From Desulfobulbaceae bacterium (GTDB taxonomy: Bacteria > Desulfobacterota > Desulfobulbia > Desulfobulbales > Desulfocapsaceae), in assembly GCA_009773475.1 (NCBI GenBank), contig WSXV01000007.1, positions 122,630 through 186,629 of the forward strand: a DNA stretch of 64,000 nucleotides, written 5' to 3'. The notes below the pieces were generated by a model. That model saw nothing but the letters and a program-made list of their open reading frames with translations, searched no databases and was not told where the DNA came from. Below are positions 1-8,752 of the stretch, piece by piece. Numbering within the stretch: the first letter of the stretch is position 1; every line of letters begins with the position of its first letter. Both the position numbers and the translations under genes were made by a program.

Positions 1-499
1 GGGCATTGGTGATACAGGTCTGCACGCAGGCAGGCAGAAGCCCGGCCTCCACGCGCGGCATGCAGTAGGTGCATTTGTCTGCCTTGCCGTCTCCGACATC
101 ATCAATCATTGCCGGGTTGATATAGCGGGCATTGTAAGGGCAGACCTCGACACAGGCGCCACAGCCGAGGCAGCGGCTTTTGTCGATCTGGACGGTTCCG
201 TTGATGGGATCTTTCCAGGTTGCGGCCACGGATTTGGTGATGGTCTTGCCGGTGGCGTCGGTAAAGGTCATCTTCACCGGATCGGCTGGGCAGACATCCA
301 CGCAGGGTGGTTTTGTGCAGTGATTGCAGAGACCGGGATAGTAGGTGGAGGCAAGCTCGTTTCCTACCTTGCTCGGCCCCAGGCGGTAGACCCAGTTGCG
401 GTGAAACTCCACCGGAACCTCCCATTCCGACAAACAGGCAATGGTGCAGGCGTGACAGCCGACACAGCGTTCAAGATCGATGATCATTCCATATTGCAT
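1..499 (-). CDS. Molybdoenzyme Fe-S subunit, four [4Fe-4S] (PsrB/PhsB-like), partial
   Basis: Electron-transfer subunit of a membrane-associated molybdopterin oxidoreductase. I translated it directly; 166 residues are present and the C-terminus lies beyond the left edge. Cysteines fall in four groups: C12-C15-C18-C22, C58-C61-C66-C70, C110-C113-C116-C120 and C143-C146-C158-C162, the dicluster-repeat layout of PsrB/PhsB/NrfC/TtrB proteins. The ATG at 497-499 has an AGGAGG Shine-Dalgarno 8-9 bases upstream. It lies downstream of the catalytic subunit on the same strand, so the next gene outside the window is probably an NrfD/PsrC-type membrane anchor (inference). It would pass electrons between quinone and the Mo site. 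Confidence 0.9.
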   Translation of the reverse strand, partial: MQYGMIIDLERCVGCHACTIACLSEWEVPVEFHRNWVYRLGPSKVGNELASTYYPGLCNHCTKPPCVDVCPADPVKMTFTDATGKTITKSVAATWKDPINGTVQIDKSRCLGCGACVEVCPYNARYINPAMIDDVGDGKADKCTYCMPRVEAGLLPACVQTCITNA

Positions 500-707
500 T
501 ATAAAAATCCTCCTAAAAAAATGCTCATTCCAGTGTGTATGCAGGCCGACAGTCTCACAGGACGCGTCATTGCCGTCCCTGGCTCGCACGATGCGAAAGC
601 ATCCATGCTCTGCAGTTGTTCGGCGCAGCTTTTGATCATCATCATTCGCTGCCGTGCGTTTGTCTGTTCGGTGTCAACGTGCATACAGTGTGGAATCAAG
701 AGTTGGT

Positions 708-2948
708 TCAAGCCGGCATGTCCAGGGTCTTGCCATCCTTGGTCAGTCTAACAAAGTTATTTCGCATTCCATGAACGCCGGACTCCGGGTCTATGGCGAT
801 CTTGGTGATCAGGCTCTGCTCATCTACACCCTTGCCGCCACAGACGGACAACATGGGATTGACCATTCCGTAGCCATGGTACATATAGACACAATCCTTC
901 CTGATCCCCGGGGTCACCTTGACGATGGTGGTGGTGCGCGATTTGACTCCCTCGCTGTTGATAAATCCCACTGTGTCGCCCTCTTTCAAACCAAGTTTGG
1001 CCGCCACTTCATTGTTAAGCCAGACTGGATTTACCGGCATCGCATGATGCAGCCAGATGTTGTTCTGGGTACGGCTGAATGAATGAACCGGCGCACGTCC
1101 AAAGAGCAGACGGGCATGACCGGCGGGGACATTTTCCACCGGGATATAGGTGGGAGCGCCAGGGAAGCCGGCTGCGGCAATCTCATCACTGAACAGCTGC
1201 ACCATGAAATCCTCGGGCACGGCACCGGCAGGCTTGCCCGGCTGCAAGTGGATGCCGCCCTCCGCCTTGATCGAGGCCAGGGTTGTTTTGGAAACCTCCA
1301 GGGTCTTGTTCACCAGTTCTTCCAGGGTCTGGACCGGAATATCCTGCTCGTGGCCCATACGTTTGGCGATTTCGTTGGTGATATAGACCTGATCCTTGCG
1401 CTCAAACTGGGCTTCCACCATGGGATACCGAGGGGCGATGTACTGGGTTGGTTCGGTATCACCGGCCTTGGCATAGGTTGCACCGACCTTGATTTCGTCA
1501 AACCGTTCCAGATAGGAGGCCTCGGGAAGGAGAATGTCGGCCCACATGGTGACATCGGTGGGCATGACATCGACACACATCACAAAATCCATGGCCTTGA
1601 AGACCTGCTTCATCTTCTCCTGATTGGGGATGGTCTGCATCGGATTCTGGCCCCAGACCACACAGCCTTTGATGGGATAAGGCTTGCCGCTGATCGCACA
1701 GTCACGGATGAGTTCGGTTGGGGTGCCTGGCGGGGCATAGGGGTGATGCATTTTATCGTTGTTGAAATTCAGGTTGTGCTCATTCCCATGTTCCGCAGCG
1801 GCCCAGCTGGTTTTGTTCAGTTTTGGTTTTTTGGGAGGCAGCCAGCCTCCTTTCACATAATAGGCGCCAAGCAGGGCAGTCAGGCAGGCCAAGGCCCGAC
1901 CACGCTGGAAGTCATTGCCATACCAGGAGGAGAAGCGGCCGGGGTGGATGGTTACATTTGGGGCATTAGCAGCAAGCAGATCTGCCACCTCTTTGATCTG
2001 AGCTGCAGGAATTTCACATTCCTTGGCAGCCTTGTCCAGGGTCCAATCGGCAATGGACTGGGAAAACTTGTCAAACCCGACGGTATGGTTGGTGACAAAT
2101 TCCTGGTTGTATTTTTTGTTCTGCACCAGGTAATTCATAATGGCGAGAAGGTAGGCGGTATCGGTGCCTGGTTTGATCTGTACCCAGATGTCAGATTTAG
2201 CAGCCGAGGCTGAGTAGCGGGGGTCGGCGACAATCAGTTTGGCGCCGTTCTGGAGTCCTTTGATATAGGTTTTGGTGTGAGAGACATGGATGTTCTCACC
2301 AAAATGACAGCCGACAAGAAAGATGACCTTGGCGTTGGCCATGTCCACATACTCTTCGGGAGCCTCGTTGATGGTGGCCATATAGGCGGTATCGCGAACG
2401 CCACGGCATTGAAAGAAAGAAGCCTCACTGACATTGTGGGTGCCCACCGTACGCTCAAAGTAGTGCATGGGATATTTCGCTGAGGCGCCATGGGGAAAAA
2501 CACAGATTCCTTGGGGGCCATGTTGGTCAACCACGGCCTTGAGTTTGCTGCCGCATTCATCCAGGGCCTCCTGCCAGGAGATTCGTTTCCATACCGGCTC
2601 GCCGCGTTTGCCCACGTTTTTTAAGGGGTATTTTAGACGATCGACATCATAGAGCAGCTTGATCCCGGCGTTGCCGCGGGCGCAGATGGAGGTGCCGTTG
2701 TCGATGGATTTTGGGTTGCCCTCAAGTTTAATCAACTGACCGTCACGGACCTTGCCCACCATCTGGCAGCGCCAGAAGCACATCTCGCAGAGCCCGCCCA
2801 CAACCGTCGTGTCGTTCATGGTGCCCTTTGGTTCCAGGGACGCCTTGGTAACTCCTGTTTCCGCGCAGACGACCTTGGACAGCGGTATGGAAACCGCTGC
2901 CAGGGATGCCGTCTGAAGGAATTTACGCCTCGTTACATTGAAAGCCAT
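708..2948 (-). CDS. Molybdopterin oxidoreductase catalytic subunit (PsrA/PhsA-like)
   Basis: Periplasmic bis-MGD catalytic subunit of the DMSO-reductase family, 746 aa. A twin-arginine signal (T6-R7-R8-K-F-L) opens the protein, followed by the N-terminal [4Fe-4S] motif C54-x2-C57-x3-C61-x27-C89. C181, in the FFQCRG segment, sits where PsrA/PhsA proteins carry the molybdenum ligand. The length fits polysulfide/thiosulfate reductases (about 750-765 aa), but the substrate cannot be fixed from sequence; polysulfide, thiosulfate, tetrathionate or arsenate-type relatives all remain possible. An in-frame start 14 codons upstream exists, but the ATG at 2946-2948 has a better ribosome site and leaves the Tat motif near the N-terminus. 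Its start overlaps the upstream chaperone gene by 26 bases, suggesting coupled translation. Confidence 0.88.
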   Translation of the reverse strand: MAFNVTRRKFLQTASLAAVSIPLSKVVCAETGVTKASLEPKGTMNDTTVVGGLCEMCFWRCQMVGKVRDGQLIKLEGNPKSIDNGTSICARGNAGIKLLYDVDRLKYPLKNVGKRGEPVWKRISWQEALDECGSKLKAVVDQHGPQGICVFPHGASAKYPMHYFERTVGTHNVSEASFFQCRGVRDTAYMATINEAPEEYVDMANAKVIFLVGCHFGENIHVSHTKTYIKGLQNGAKLIVADPRYSASAAKSDIWVQIKPGTDTAYLLAIMNYLVQNKKYNQEFVTNHTVGFDKFSQSIADWTLDKAAKECEIPAAQIKEVADLLAANAPNVTIHPGRFSSWYGNDFQRGRALACLTALLGAYYVKGGWLPPKKPKLNKTSWAAAEHGNEHNLNFNNDKMHHPYAPPGTPTELIRDCAISGKPYPIKGCVVWGQNPMQTIPNQEKMKQVFKAMDFVMCVDVMPTDVTMWADILLPEASYLERFDEIKVGATYAKAGDTEPTQYIAPRYPMVEAQFERKDQVYITNEIAKRMGHEQDIPVQTLEELVNKTLEVSKTTLASIKAEGGIHLQPGKPAGAVPEDFMVQLFSDEIAAAGFPGAPTYIPVENVPAGHARLLFGRAPVHSFSRTQNNIWLHHAMPVNPVWLNNEVAAKLGLKEGDTVGFINSEGVKSRTTTIVKVTPGIRKDCVYMYHGYGMVNPMLSVCGGKGVDEQSLITKIAIDPESGVHGMRNNFVRLTKDGKTLDMPA

Positions 2949-3513
2949 TTTTTTTCTCCTCCGTTGTAAAAAAATCAATAAGGTTGACAACCATCCGGTA
3001 ATATGGATGGCGAGTTTCTTGGCCGACCCGGGGACAAAATTGTTTGTACCAGGGGCGAAATAGTGTGGTTAAGAATTCTTCCTCTCCGGCAAGGTCATTT
3101 TCCTGGGCCAGGAGGGAAAGAAATTCGAGTTCGTGAATCAGATGGTCGGGCAGGTCGGCATCTTTTTCCATGGCAAAGCCTTTTGCCCGGTAGAAGCTCA
3201 GGGTCTTCAGGGCGAAAGCGCCCTGAAGGGATTTGTCCATGTACACCGAAGCATAGGGGGGGGCGACCACATGGGGAGCCCCATTGATAAAAAGACGGGT
3301 GTATTCAATCTGCAGCGCTTCAATGGGGTCGGGAGATTGTTCCAGCGCGACTTGGATTTCTTTGCCCTCCGCATTGGCACCCAGGGTCTCCACAAGATTG
3401 AAGAAGGCCTGAAAAAAATCCTCATTCATCCATTGAGGATCAGGGTACTGCATGCACCGGGCAAGGAAACGGTAGAAAAATGAGAGATCCTGGGAGGTGC
3501 TTGTTTCTGACAT
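2923..3513 (-). CDS. TorD/DmsD-family molybdoenzyme maturation chaperone
   Basis: Cytoplasmic all-helical chaperone that binds the Tat signal of a molybdoenzyme and holds it for cofactor insertion. Seen: the family segments EYTRLFI, then APPYASVYMDKSLQG, then an FYRAKGF stretch and a pDHLIHELEFLSLLA segment, in the order typical of TorD proteins; about 196 aa. I chose the ATG at 3511-3513; ATG at 3520-3522 is close behind. A GTG at 3619-3621 would add a hydrophobic Ser/Phe-rich stretch foreign to the family, so I rejected it. It is the first gene of the operon, overlapping the catalytic gene, which it presumably serves. Confidence 0.85.
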   Translation of the reverse strand: MSETSTSQDLSFFYRFLARCMQYPDPQWMNEDFFQAFFNLVETLGANAEGKEIQVALEQSPDPIEALQIEYTRLFINGAPHVVAPPYASVYMDKSLQGAFALKTLSFYRAKGFAMEKDADLPDHLIHELEFLSLLAQENDLAGEEEFLTTLFRPWYKQFCPRVGQETRHPYYRMVVNLIDFFTTEEKKNGFQCNEA

Positions 3514-3734
3514 AAGAGGCATTGCCGAAAAAGACTTTTTTCCCCGGCAAAGAAGAGATGAAATGCTAGAGAAAGAGAGAAACAACACGAAAGAAGACTC
3601 TTCCTTCAGCGTGTTCTCCACTGTTTAAATCATTATCAGTGATCAAGAAAGGTCGAGCTGAGGGGGGTGCGAGCGAAGGATCTTGTCGCATTGAAGAGTT
3701 CTTTTCCTCAATTCTTTATGCGTGTGGAGTAAAC

Positions 3735-3769
3735 CCCGCTAACCCGATTTTGTCAAGGGAGTTAGCGGG
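3735..3769. other. 9-bp perfect inverted repeat in a 332-bp gene-free stretch
   Basis: CCCGCTAAC at 3735-3743 is repeated inverted as GTTAGCGGG at 3761-3769, with a 17-base loop. It lies in the 3514-3845 gap, between the activator gene stop and the molybdoenzyme operon start, both on the minus strand. No U-run follows on either strand, so a rho-independent terminator is not obvious; an operator or a leader hairpin are alternatives. I see no other gene in this gap. Confidence 0.45.
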
Positions 3770-3845
3770 CTCAGCAGGGAGAACGAAATGAAAAATGTTT
3801 GAGAAAGGAGGCCGCTGATGGAGTTTGCCATGGGAGGTCTCATAA

Positions 3846-4610
3846 TTATTTTTTCTTGAGTAAACGAGTTGCCTCCCAGGCAGCGCCTATGGCGCCGATG
3901 AGCTGTGGCTCCTGCGGGACAATAAAATCAATATTCAGCCTCTCCTCCAGCGCTTTTCTCAGAAAGCGGTTTTTTGCACCGCCCCCGGCGAACATGGCTG
4001 GCTGGACCACCCCGGTTCTCTTCATCATTCCGGCTGCGCGTTCGGCGATGGAATCATGGACGGCACGAGCCACGTTGGCCCGATCAGCGCCCCGGTGAAG
4101 CAGGGACACCACCTCGGACTCGGCGAATACCGTGCACATCGATGATATCTTGATCGGTTCGCCCTTGGCGGCAAAGGGGGATTCGACAAATTCGTCAAGG
4201 GTATAGCCCAAGGCAACGGCCATCACCTCGAGGAACTTGCCGGTGCCGGCGGCACATTTCTCGTTCATATAGAATTCTTCGACAGCCCCCTTTTCGTCAA
4301 GGAGGATGGCTTTGGTGTCCTGGCCGCCAATGTCGAGGATGGAACGGACGTCCGGGTGCACCAGGCGGGCTCCCCGGGCGTAGGCCTTGATTTCGGTGAT
4401 CACCTGACCGGCAAACTGGGCGTTGGCAGCATGACGGCCGTAGCCGGTGGCCACGATGAGATCATAGTCGAAGGCGGCGACATGGTTTTTTGCCCGACCA
4501 ATGGGGTCATAGCCGGAATCCATAAGTTCCTGATGGATGACCGCCCCATCGGCGTCCATCAGGACAAAACCGATGGAGCGGGAACCGATGTCAATGCCGG
4601 CCGCAATCAT
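3846..4610 (-). CDS. yjiL: ATP-dependent activator, BadF/HgdC/YjiL family
   Basis: ASKHA-fold ATPase (254 aa) that injects low-potential electrons, driven by ATP hydrolysis, into a 2-hydroxyacyl-CoA dehydratase-like partner. Seen: GIDIGS phosphate-binding motif at residues 5-10, DIGGQDTKA at 93-101, and the two cysteines that in this family hold the single [4Fe-4S] cluster at the dimer interface: C119 in NEKCAAGTG and C159 in SSMCTVFAESE. A second glycine-rich loop, AGGGAKN, follows. The start overlaps the stop of the upstream partner by 4 bases (ATGA). The pair-only operon resembles E. coli yjiM-yjiL and the Carboxydothermus double-cubane system rather than a three-gene hgdCAB operon. Confidence 0.88.
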   Translation of the reverse strand: MIAAGIDIGSRSIGFVLMDADGAVIHQELMDSGYDPIGRAKNHVAAFDYDLIVATGYGRHAANAQFAGQVITEIKAYARGARLVHPDVRSILDIGGQDTKAILLDEKGAVEEFYMNEKCAAGTGKFLEVMAVALGYTLDEFVESPFAAKGEPIKISSMCTVFAESEVVSLLHRGADRANVARAVHDSIAERAAGMMKRTGVVQPAMFAGGGAKNRFLRKALEERLNIDFIVPQEPQLIGAIGAAWEATRLLKKK

Positions 4611-5902
4611 CCGTTCAACTCGCGACGCTCACGCAGGGTCTCAAAAAAAGCCTCGATCCTGGTTTTGAGCTGTCCCGCGTCTTCCTGGGAATAATCCGTC
4701 TCCAGGCGCATGGCGGCAATGCCTTTTTCTTTCAGGTTTTTTTCAACCCGGAACCCCTCGATGGTAAAGGGATCGCAGGATTGCAGGGCATAATGGATAA
4801 CACCGTCCACCCGGTATTCCTTTGACTTGGCCAGGATTTTGTCGATGCGGGGCTGGTTGGGGGTAAAGCACGCGCAGTCGATCTCCAGGCTGCGGCGGCA
4901 GATGGCCTCGATCATGCCGTCCATGTCCTTGTCTGCCACCTCGCCCACCAGGTTCTGGAAGGATCGCTCACCGGTGCATAATTCGTCAAACACGATGCGG
5001 GCCCCTGAGGTCTCCACCAGATGGGGAATCTTCCAGTTGGGGATGGCCATGGGGGTGCCGGTGACCATGATCCGCAGATCGTCTTCAATGGATACGGGAG
5101 GCGCATCGGCGTTACGCTGCTCGAGCTCGTCACACAGTTCGTTGACCTTGAGGGTGAAGCGTTCCACATCGTCATAAAAGGCGATCTGGTTAATGAGCAG
5201 GGCGTCTTTGCCGCTGATGGGCGAGGGGCTGGCCTTGCGGGTGGCGGAGAGGCGCTGGAGCGCCTTGCGCCGGGCGTCGATTTTGCGGATGCCTTCGCGC
5301 AGGTTTTCTTCGGTGATTGTATTGCCGGTAAGCTTTTCAACAACGGTGATAAACCGACGGATTTCCCCGGCCCACATGCGGTAGTCCGCCTCGTTCTTCA
5401 TCTGTGGGGTTTCCATGACGTGGACCGGGATATAGTCGTTAAGCACCTCGAAGCTTTTCTTCTTCCCATCACAGGTGGTCTCACCAACCACCAGATCGGC
5501 GACCTCAAAATAGGGGCAGACCTTGTCGAGCTTGAAGCCCATAAAGGATTTGATCAGGGCGCAGAGGTTGCGCGGCAGGATCTTCTCCACCTCGTCGCTG
5601 GCCCAGTCAATGCCGCCGCATAGGCCCACACAGATGGCCCCTGCCGCCAGAACCACCTCCTCAGGAACAAAGACACACATGGCAGCCAGCACCTTGCCGC
5701 CTTTGGCCTTGTGATCCACCAGCTCCTTGACACGCAGGCCATGGATCTCGGAGACAACAAAATCGAAATATTCCATACCCTTGGGCCGGTCTGTCTGGGA
5801 AAGATAGATCTCCTTATACAGACCGGGGAGGGCGTTCAGCAAGGCATCGTGGGCGGGCAGATTTAAGCCCAGATCAGTCCACATTTGACGGTAATCACTC
5901 AT
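4607..5902 (-). CDS. yjiM: 2-hydroxyacyl-CoA dehydratase-like protein, probable double-cubane cluster protein (YjiM-like)
   Basis: A 431-aa protein of the HgdB/BcrB/FldC superfamily. Twelve cysteines are visible (residues 76, 91, 95, 114, 129, 144, 257, 309, 335, 343, 345, 376). Family dehydratases work as heterodimers encoded by two such genes; here only one is present next to one activator, the arrangement known for double-cubane cluster proteins, which bind an [8Fe-9S] cluster and reduce small molecules such as acetylene in vitro. The physiological substrate of that group is unknown. The assignment to the double-cubane branch is inference from gene number; membership of the superfamily is firm. 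Start ATG at 5900-5902; upstream is a 361-bp gap. Confidence 0.82.
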   Translation of the reverse strand: MSDYRQMWTDLGLNLPAHDALLNALPGLYKEIYLSQTDRPKGMEYFDFVVSEIHGLRVKELVDHKAKGGKVLAAMCVFVPEEVVLAAGAICVGLCGGIDWASDEVEKILPRNLCALIKSFMGFKLDKVCPYFEVADLVVGETTCDGKKKSFEVLNDYIPVHVMETPQMKNEADYRMWAGEIRRFITVVEKLTGNTITEENLREGIRKIDARRKALQRLSATRKASPSPISGKDALLINQIAFYDDVERFTLKVNELCDELEQRNADAPPVSIEDDLRIMVTGTPMAIPNWKIPHLVETSGARIVFDELCTGERSFQNLVGEVADKDMDGMIEAICRRSLEIDCACFTPNQPRIDKILAKSKEYRVDGVIHYALQSCDPFTIEGFRVEKNLKEKGIAAMRLETDYSQEDAGQLKTRIEAFFETLRERRELNG

Positions 5903-6263
5903 GTTTTCTCCAATGGTAGAAAGTGGTTGATGATGTTTGAGGACGACTATGTTGTTTGTCGCCCAGGGTTGACGTTGTTTTCCTGCCCCTATCCTGGTCG
6001 GTATAATAATGGCACAAAGGAGATGGCCTGGTGAAAAATCCGGAGCGTTGAGCCCTGTGAGATTGTCGAAATTAGGGAGAAGGGTGAGACTAACTTGTCA
6101 GTGATATGAAAATCAAATTGGTAATACTGATAAGTTGGATGGTCTGTATAGATTTTAGCGATGGAGGAGTGAGGAAGGGAGGCGAGAAGAGAGTGTGTAA
6201 CCTTTTGTTTCTCAGGCGGCTCGAGAAACCATGTGAATAGAACCGCCTGAGAAACCCAAGAAA
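5903..6263. other. Gene-free stretch between feoB and the yjiM-like gene
   Basis: No ORF with coding character in 361 bp. It must hold the promoter and leader for the minus-strand yjiM-like operon at the left, and the 3' region of feoB at the right, where a 13-bp inverted repeat lies (listed separately). I cannot pick a convincing -35/-10 pair. Confidence 0.5.
6207..6255 (-). terminator. 13-bp inverted repeat downstream of feoB
   Basis: GTTTCTCAGGCGG at 6207-6219 pairs perfectly with CCGCCTGAGAAAC at 6243-6255 (loop 23 bases), starting 8 bases past the feoB stop codon. The position suits transcription termination or 3'-end stabilisation of feo mRNA. No U-tract follows on the minus strand, so a classical intrinsic terminator is not proven. 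Confidence 0.5.
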
Positions 6264-8468
6264 TTATCCTATACGGATGCCGATCTGATAAACGGCCGTG
6301 GCCAGCAGGAAGGCAAAGATGGTGTTGAAAGAAACGGAGAATACTGCCCAGCCCCAGTGTCCTGCCTCTTTGGCGATGCAGACCACAGTGACAAAACAGG
6401 GGGCGTAGAACATGATGAAGATCAGGGCGGAGACTGCCACCACCTTGTTCCAGTTGGGATCGGCGGTCAGCCTCTGACCCAGGGAGTCAGAGGCCTCCGC
6501 TTTAACGTCACCCATGGAATAAGCGGTTCCCAGGGTGGAGATGATGACTTCTTTAGCAGCAAATCCGCCAACCAGGGCAATGTTAGTTCGCCATTCAAAA
6601 CCCGCCAATGTGGAGACAGGTTCCAGGGCCAGCCCAATTCTTCCGGCCATGGAATAACGCAAAGCCTGTTCCGATTCCAGGCGGTCTATAACGGTAATCT
6701 GGTGGCGCAAGGTCATGGCTTCTTCCGAAACTACCTCTGACTTTGAGGTAGTTTCAGCGAGGATGGTGGGTGTTACGGCAGCGCTGATATGCTGGCGCTG
6801 TTGTTCAAAATCAGCCTTACGGGTTGCAGGGAGTTCCGGATAGCTCATCATGGCCCAGAGCAGAATCGAGATGCCAAGGATGACGGTACCCGCTTTTTTG
6901 ATGTACTGCCAGGTTCTCTCCCAGGTATGGATGGCCAGTCCCTGGAGGGTGGGGAAGCGGTAGGGGGGGAGTTCCATAACAAAGGGGGTGGCCGGGCCTT
7001 TAAGGACGGTCAGTCGCAGGAATTTAGCGGCCAGCAGGGCGACCACCCAGGAGATAAGGGTGAACAGAAACATATACATCGCCTTGTTCTCACTGAAAAA
7101 AGCACCAATCAGCAGGGCGATGACCGGCACCTTGGCGCCGCAGTTCATAAAGGGGACGGTGAGGATGGTGGCCAGTCGTTCCTTGGGCGAGCGCAGGGTG
7201 CGCGTCGCCATGACCCCGGGGACGGCGCATCCGCCTGCGATTCCACCGGAGATAATAAAGGGCATGACCGATGAGCCGTGCAGGCCGAAGATGCGGAAGA
7301 TGCGATCCATCATGAAGGCGACCCGGGCCAGATAGCCGGAGTCTTCGAGGATGGCGATGCCTAAAAACATGAACATGATCAGAGGGACAAAGCCGAGGAC
7401 GCCGCCCATCCCGTTAATCACTCCGGAGATGAGCATCGACTTGACCGGACCCTCAGGCAGGAGAGTTCCTGCCTGGCTGCCAAGCCAGCCAAAGAGGGAT
7501 TCCAGCCAGGACACAGGGATTTCACTCCAGGAAAAGGTGAACTGGTATAGGCCAAAGAGCACCATGCACATGAATATCGGGCCAAGGAGACGATTGGTCA
7601 GGATCTTGTCGATTTTATCCGAAGTGTAAAGGCGATCGGTGTCAAAGCTATGGGTCTGAACCCCCTGGCGGAGAATGGATTTGATAAAACCATAGCGATG
7701 GTCAGCGATGATTGCTTCCGGATAGGCATCCATGGTCTTCAGGAGATGATCTGAAATCTGAGTGACTTTTTCTTCCAGGCGGGTGGCGATGAGACTGTTT
7801 TCCTGCTGCCCTTTTTGGAGCATCTGATCGTCATGCTCAAGATACTTGATGGCGGTAAAACGGGGCGGGTAGGTGTTGGTCAGAAATTGCTGTTCGGTGA
7901 TAAGAGCAATCATTTCCATGATTACGGCATCCAGATCTTCGCCATAGGAGATGTCACGAGGCTGCCATTGCTGGGTTGCCTGATTAACAGCCTGGTCAAT
8001 GAGGATCTTGGTGCCCTGTCCATTTCGGGCGATGATGGGAGCAACCGGCACTCCCAGGAGTGTCGCCAGAGTCTCGGGATTGATTGCAATGCCTCGATCT
8101 TTGGCCACATCAATCATGTTGAGGGCAATAACCAGAGGGCAGCCCAGTTCGAGAAACTGGGTGCTCAGGTAGAGATTCCGCTCTAGGTTAGAGGCGTCAA
8201 TGATATTAATGACAACCTGGGGTTTTTCATTGACCAGATAATCCCTGGTAACCACTTCCTCCACCGAGTAGGCAGTAAGGGAGTAAGTCCCCGGCAGGTC
8301 GGTGAGGTTGATTTCCTGATTCTGATGGGTGAAGAAACCTTCCTTGTAGTCGACGGTAATCCCTGGATAATTTCCCACGTGTTGTCTGGCGCCGGTCAGG
8401 GTGTTGAACAGGGTGGTTTTTCCGGCATTGGGATTGCCGGCAAGGGCCATGTGGATAGGCTGGGTCAT
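6264..8468 (-). CDS. feoB: Ferrous iron transporter FeoB
   Basis: Inner-membrane Fe(II) uptake protein, 734 aa, close to the usual length. The N-terminal G-protein domain shows G1 GNPNAGKT (residues 12-19), a G3 DLPG, and G4 NMID; a helical GDI-like linker follows, then the polytopic domain with two Gate-like segments containing the family cysteines (GGCAVPG and FMNCGAK). It is the last gene of a minus-strand feoA, FeoA-like, small Cys-rich protein, feoB run, typical of anaerobes in which Fe(II) is the main iron source. The preceding small gene ends only 7 bases before the feoB start. Confidence 0.97.
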   Translation of the reverse strand: MTQPIHMALAGNPNAGKTTLFNTLTGARQHVGNYPGITVDYKEGFFTHQNQEINLTDLPGTYSLTAYSVEEVVTRDYLVNEKPQVVINIIDASNLERNLYLSTQFLELGCPLVIALNMIDVAKDRGIAINPETLATLLGVPVAPIIARNGQGTKILIDQAVNQATQQWQPRDISYGEDLDAVIMEMIALITEQQFLTNTYPPRFTAIKYLEHDDQMLQKGQQENSLIATRLEEKVTQISDHLLKTMDAYPEAIIADHRYGFIKSILRQGVQTHSFDTDRLYTSDKIDKILTNRLLGPIFMCMVLFGLYQFTFSWSEIPVSWLESLFGWLGSQAGTLLPEGPVKSMLISGVINGMGGVLGFVPLIMFMFLGIAILEDSGYLARVAFMMDRIFRIFGLHGSSVMPFIISGGIAGGCAVPGVMATRTLRSPKERLATILTVPFMNCGAKVPVIALLIGAFFSENKAMYMFLFTLISWVVALLAAKFLRLTVLKGPATPFVMELPPYRFPTLQGLAIHTWERTWQYIKKAGTVILGISILLWAMMSYPELPATRKADFEQQRQHISAAVTPTILAETTSKSEVVSEEAMTLRHQITVIDRLESEQALRYSMAGRIGLALEPVSTLAGFEWRTNIALVGGFAAKEVIISTLGTAYSMGDVKAEASDSLGQRLTADPNWNKVVAVSALIFIMFYAPCFVTVVCIAKEAGHWGWAVFSVSFNTIFAFLLATAVYQIGIRIG

Positions 8469-8475
8469 AGGCTGA

Positions 8476-8658
8476 TCATCTCTTTTTGGTATGATGTTTC
8501 ACAGGAGAGCATGATTGCGAGGAGCAGCCACTGCAACCACCACTGCAGGTCGTTTTCCCATTGGGGTCGGTGGCATTTCTGTACTGTCGATGGATTCTTT
8601 TGCCGATGAAAAAAAGGCAAATGCCGAGAATGGTGATGACGGTCAATGATTGCCACAT
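8476..8658 (-). CDS. FeoB-associated Cys-rich small membrane protein
   Basis: A 60-aa protein with one N-terminal membrane segment (LTVITILGICLFFIGKRI) followed by a short tail rich in Cys, Gly and Ser with CSGGCSGC and a further Cys. This matches the FeoB-associated Cys-rich membrane proteins that sit beside feoB in many anaerobes; their proposed role is to help Fe(II) delivery or FeoB assembly, not settled experimentally. A second ORF in another frame (8465-8656) covers the same bases but lacks a membrane segment and a family resemblance, so this frame is preferred. Confidence 0.8.
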   Translation of the reverse strand: MWQSLTVITILGICLFFIGKRIHRQYRNATDPNGKTTCSGGCSGCSSQSCSPVKHHTKKR

Positions 8659-8752
8659 AACGGAGTGCTCATTTTAATTTTATTGTTGACAGTTAGTTGT
8701 TCCTAAACGTAAAGCGCCAAAAAAAACCGCTGATAAAGCGGAAAGGAAGCGC

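Noticed and set aside
1083..2213. 376-codon plus-strand ORF
   Set aside because: Lies wholly antisense to the molybdoenzyme catalytic gene, has no family signature, and its length comes from the high GC of the opposite strand.
8465..8656. 63-codon minus-strand ORF overlapping the Cys-rich membrane protein
   Set aside because: His- and Trp-rich with no membrane segment; the other frame has the FeoB-associated signature.
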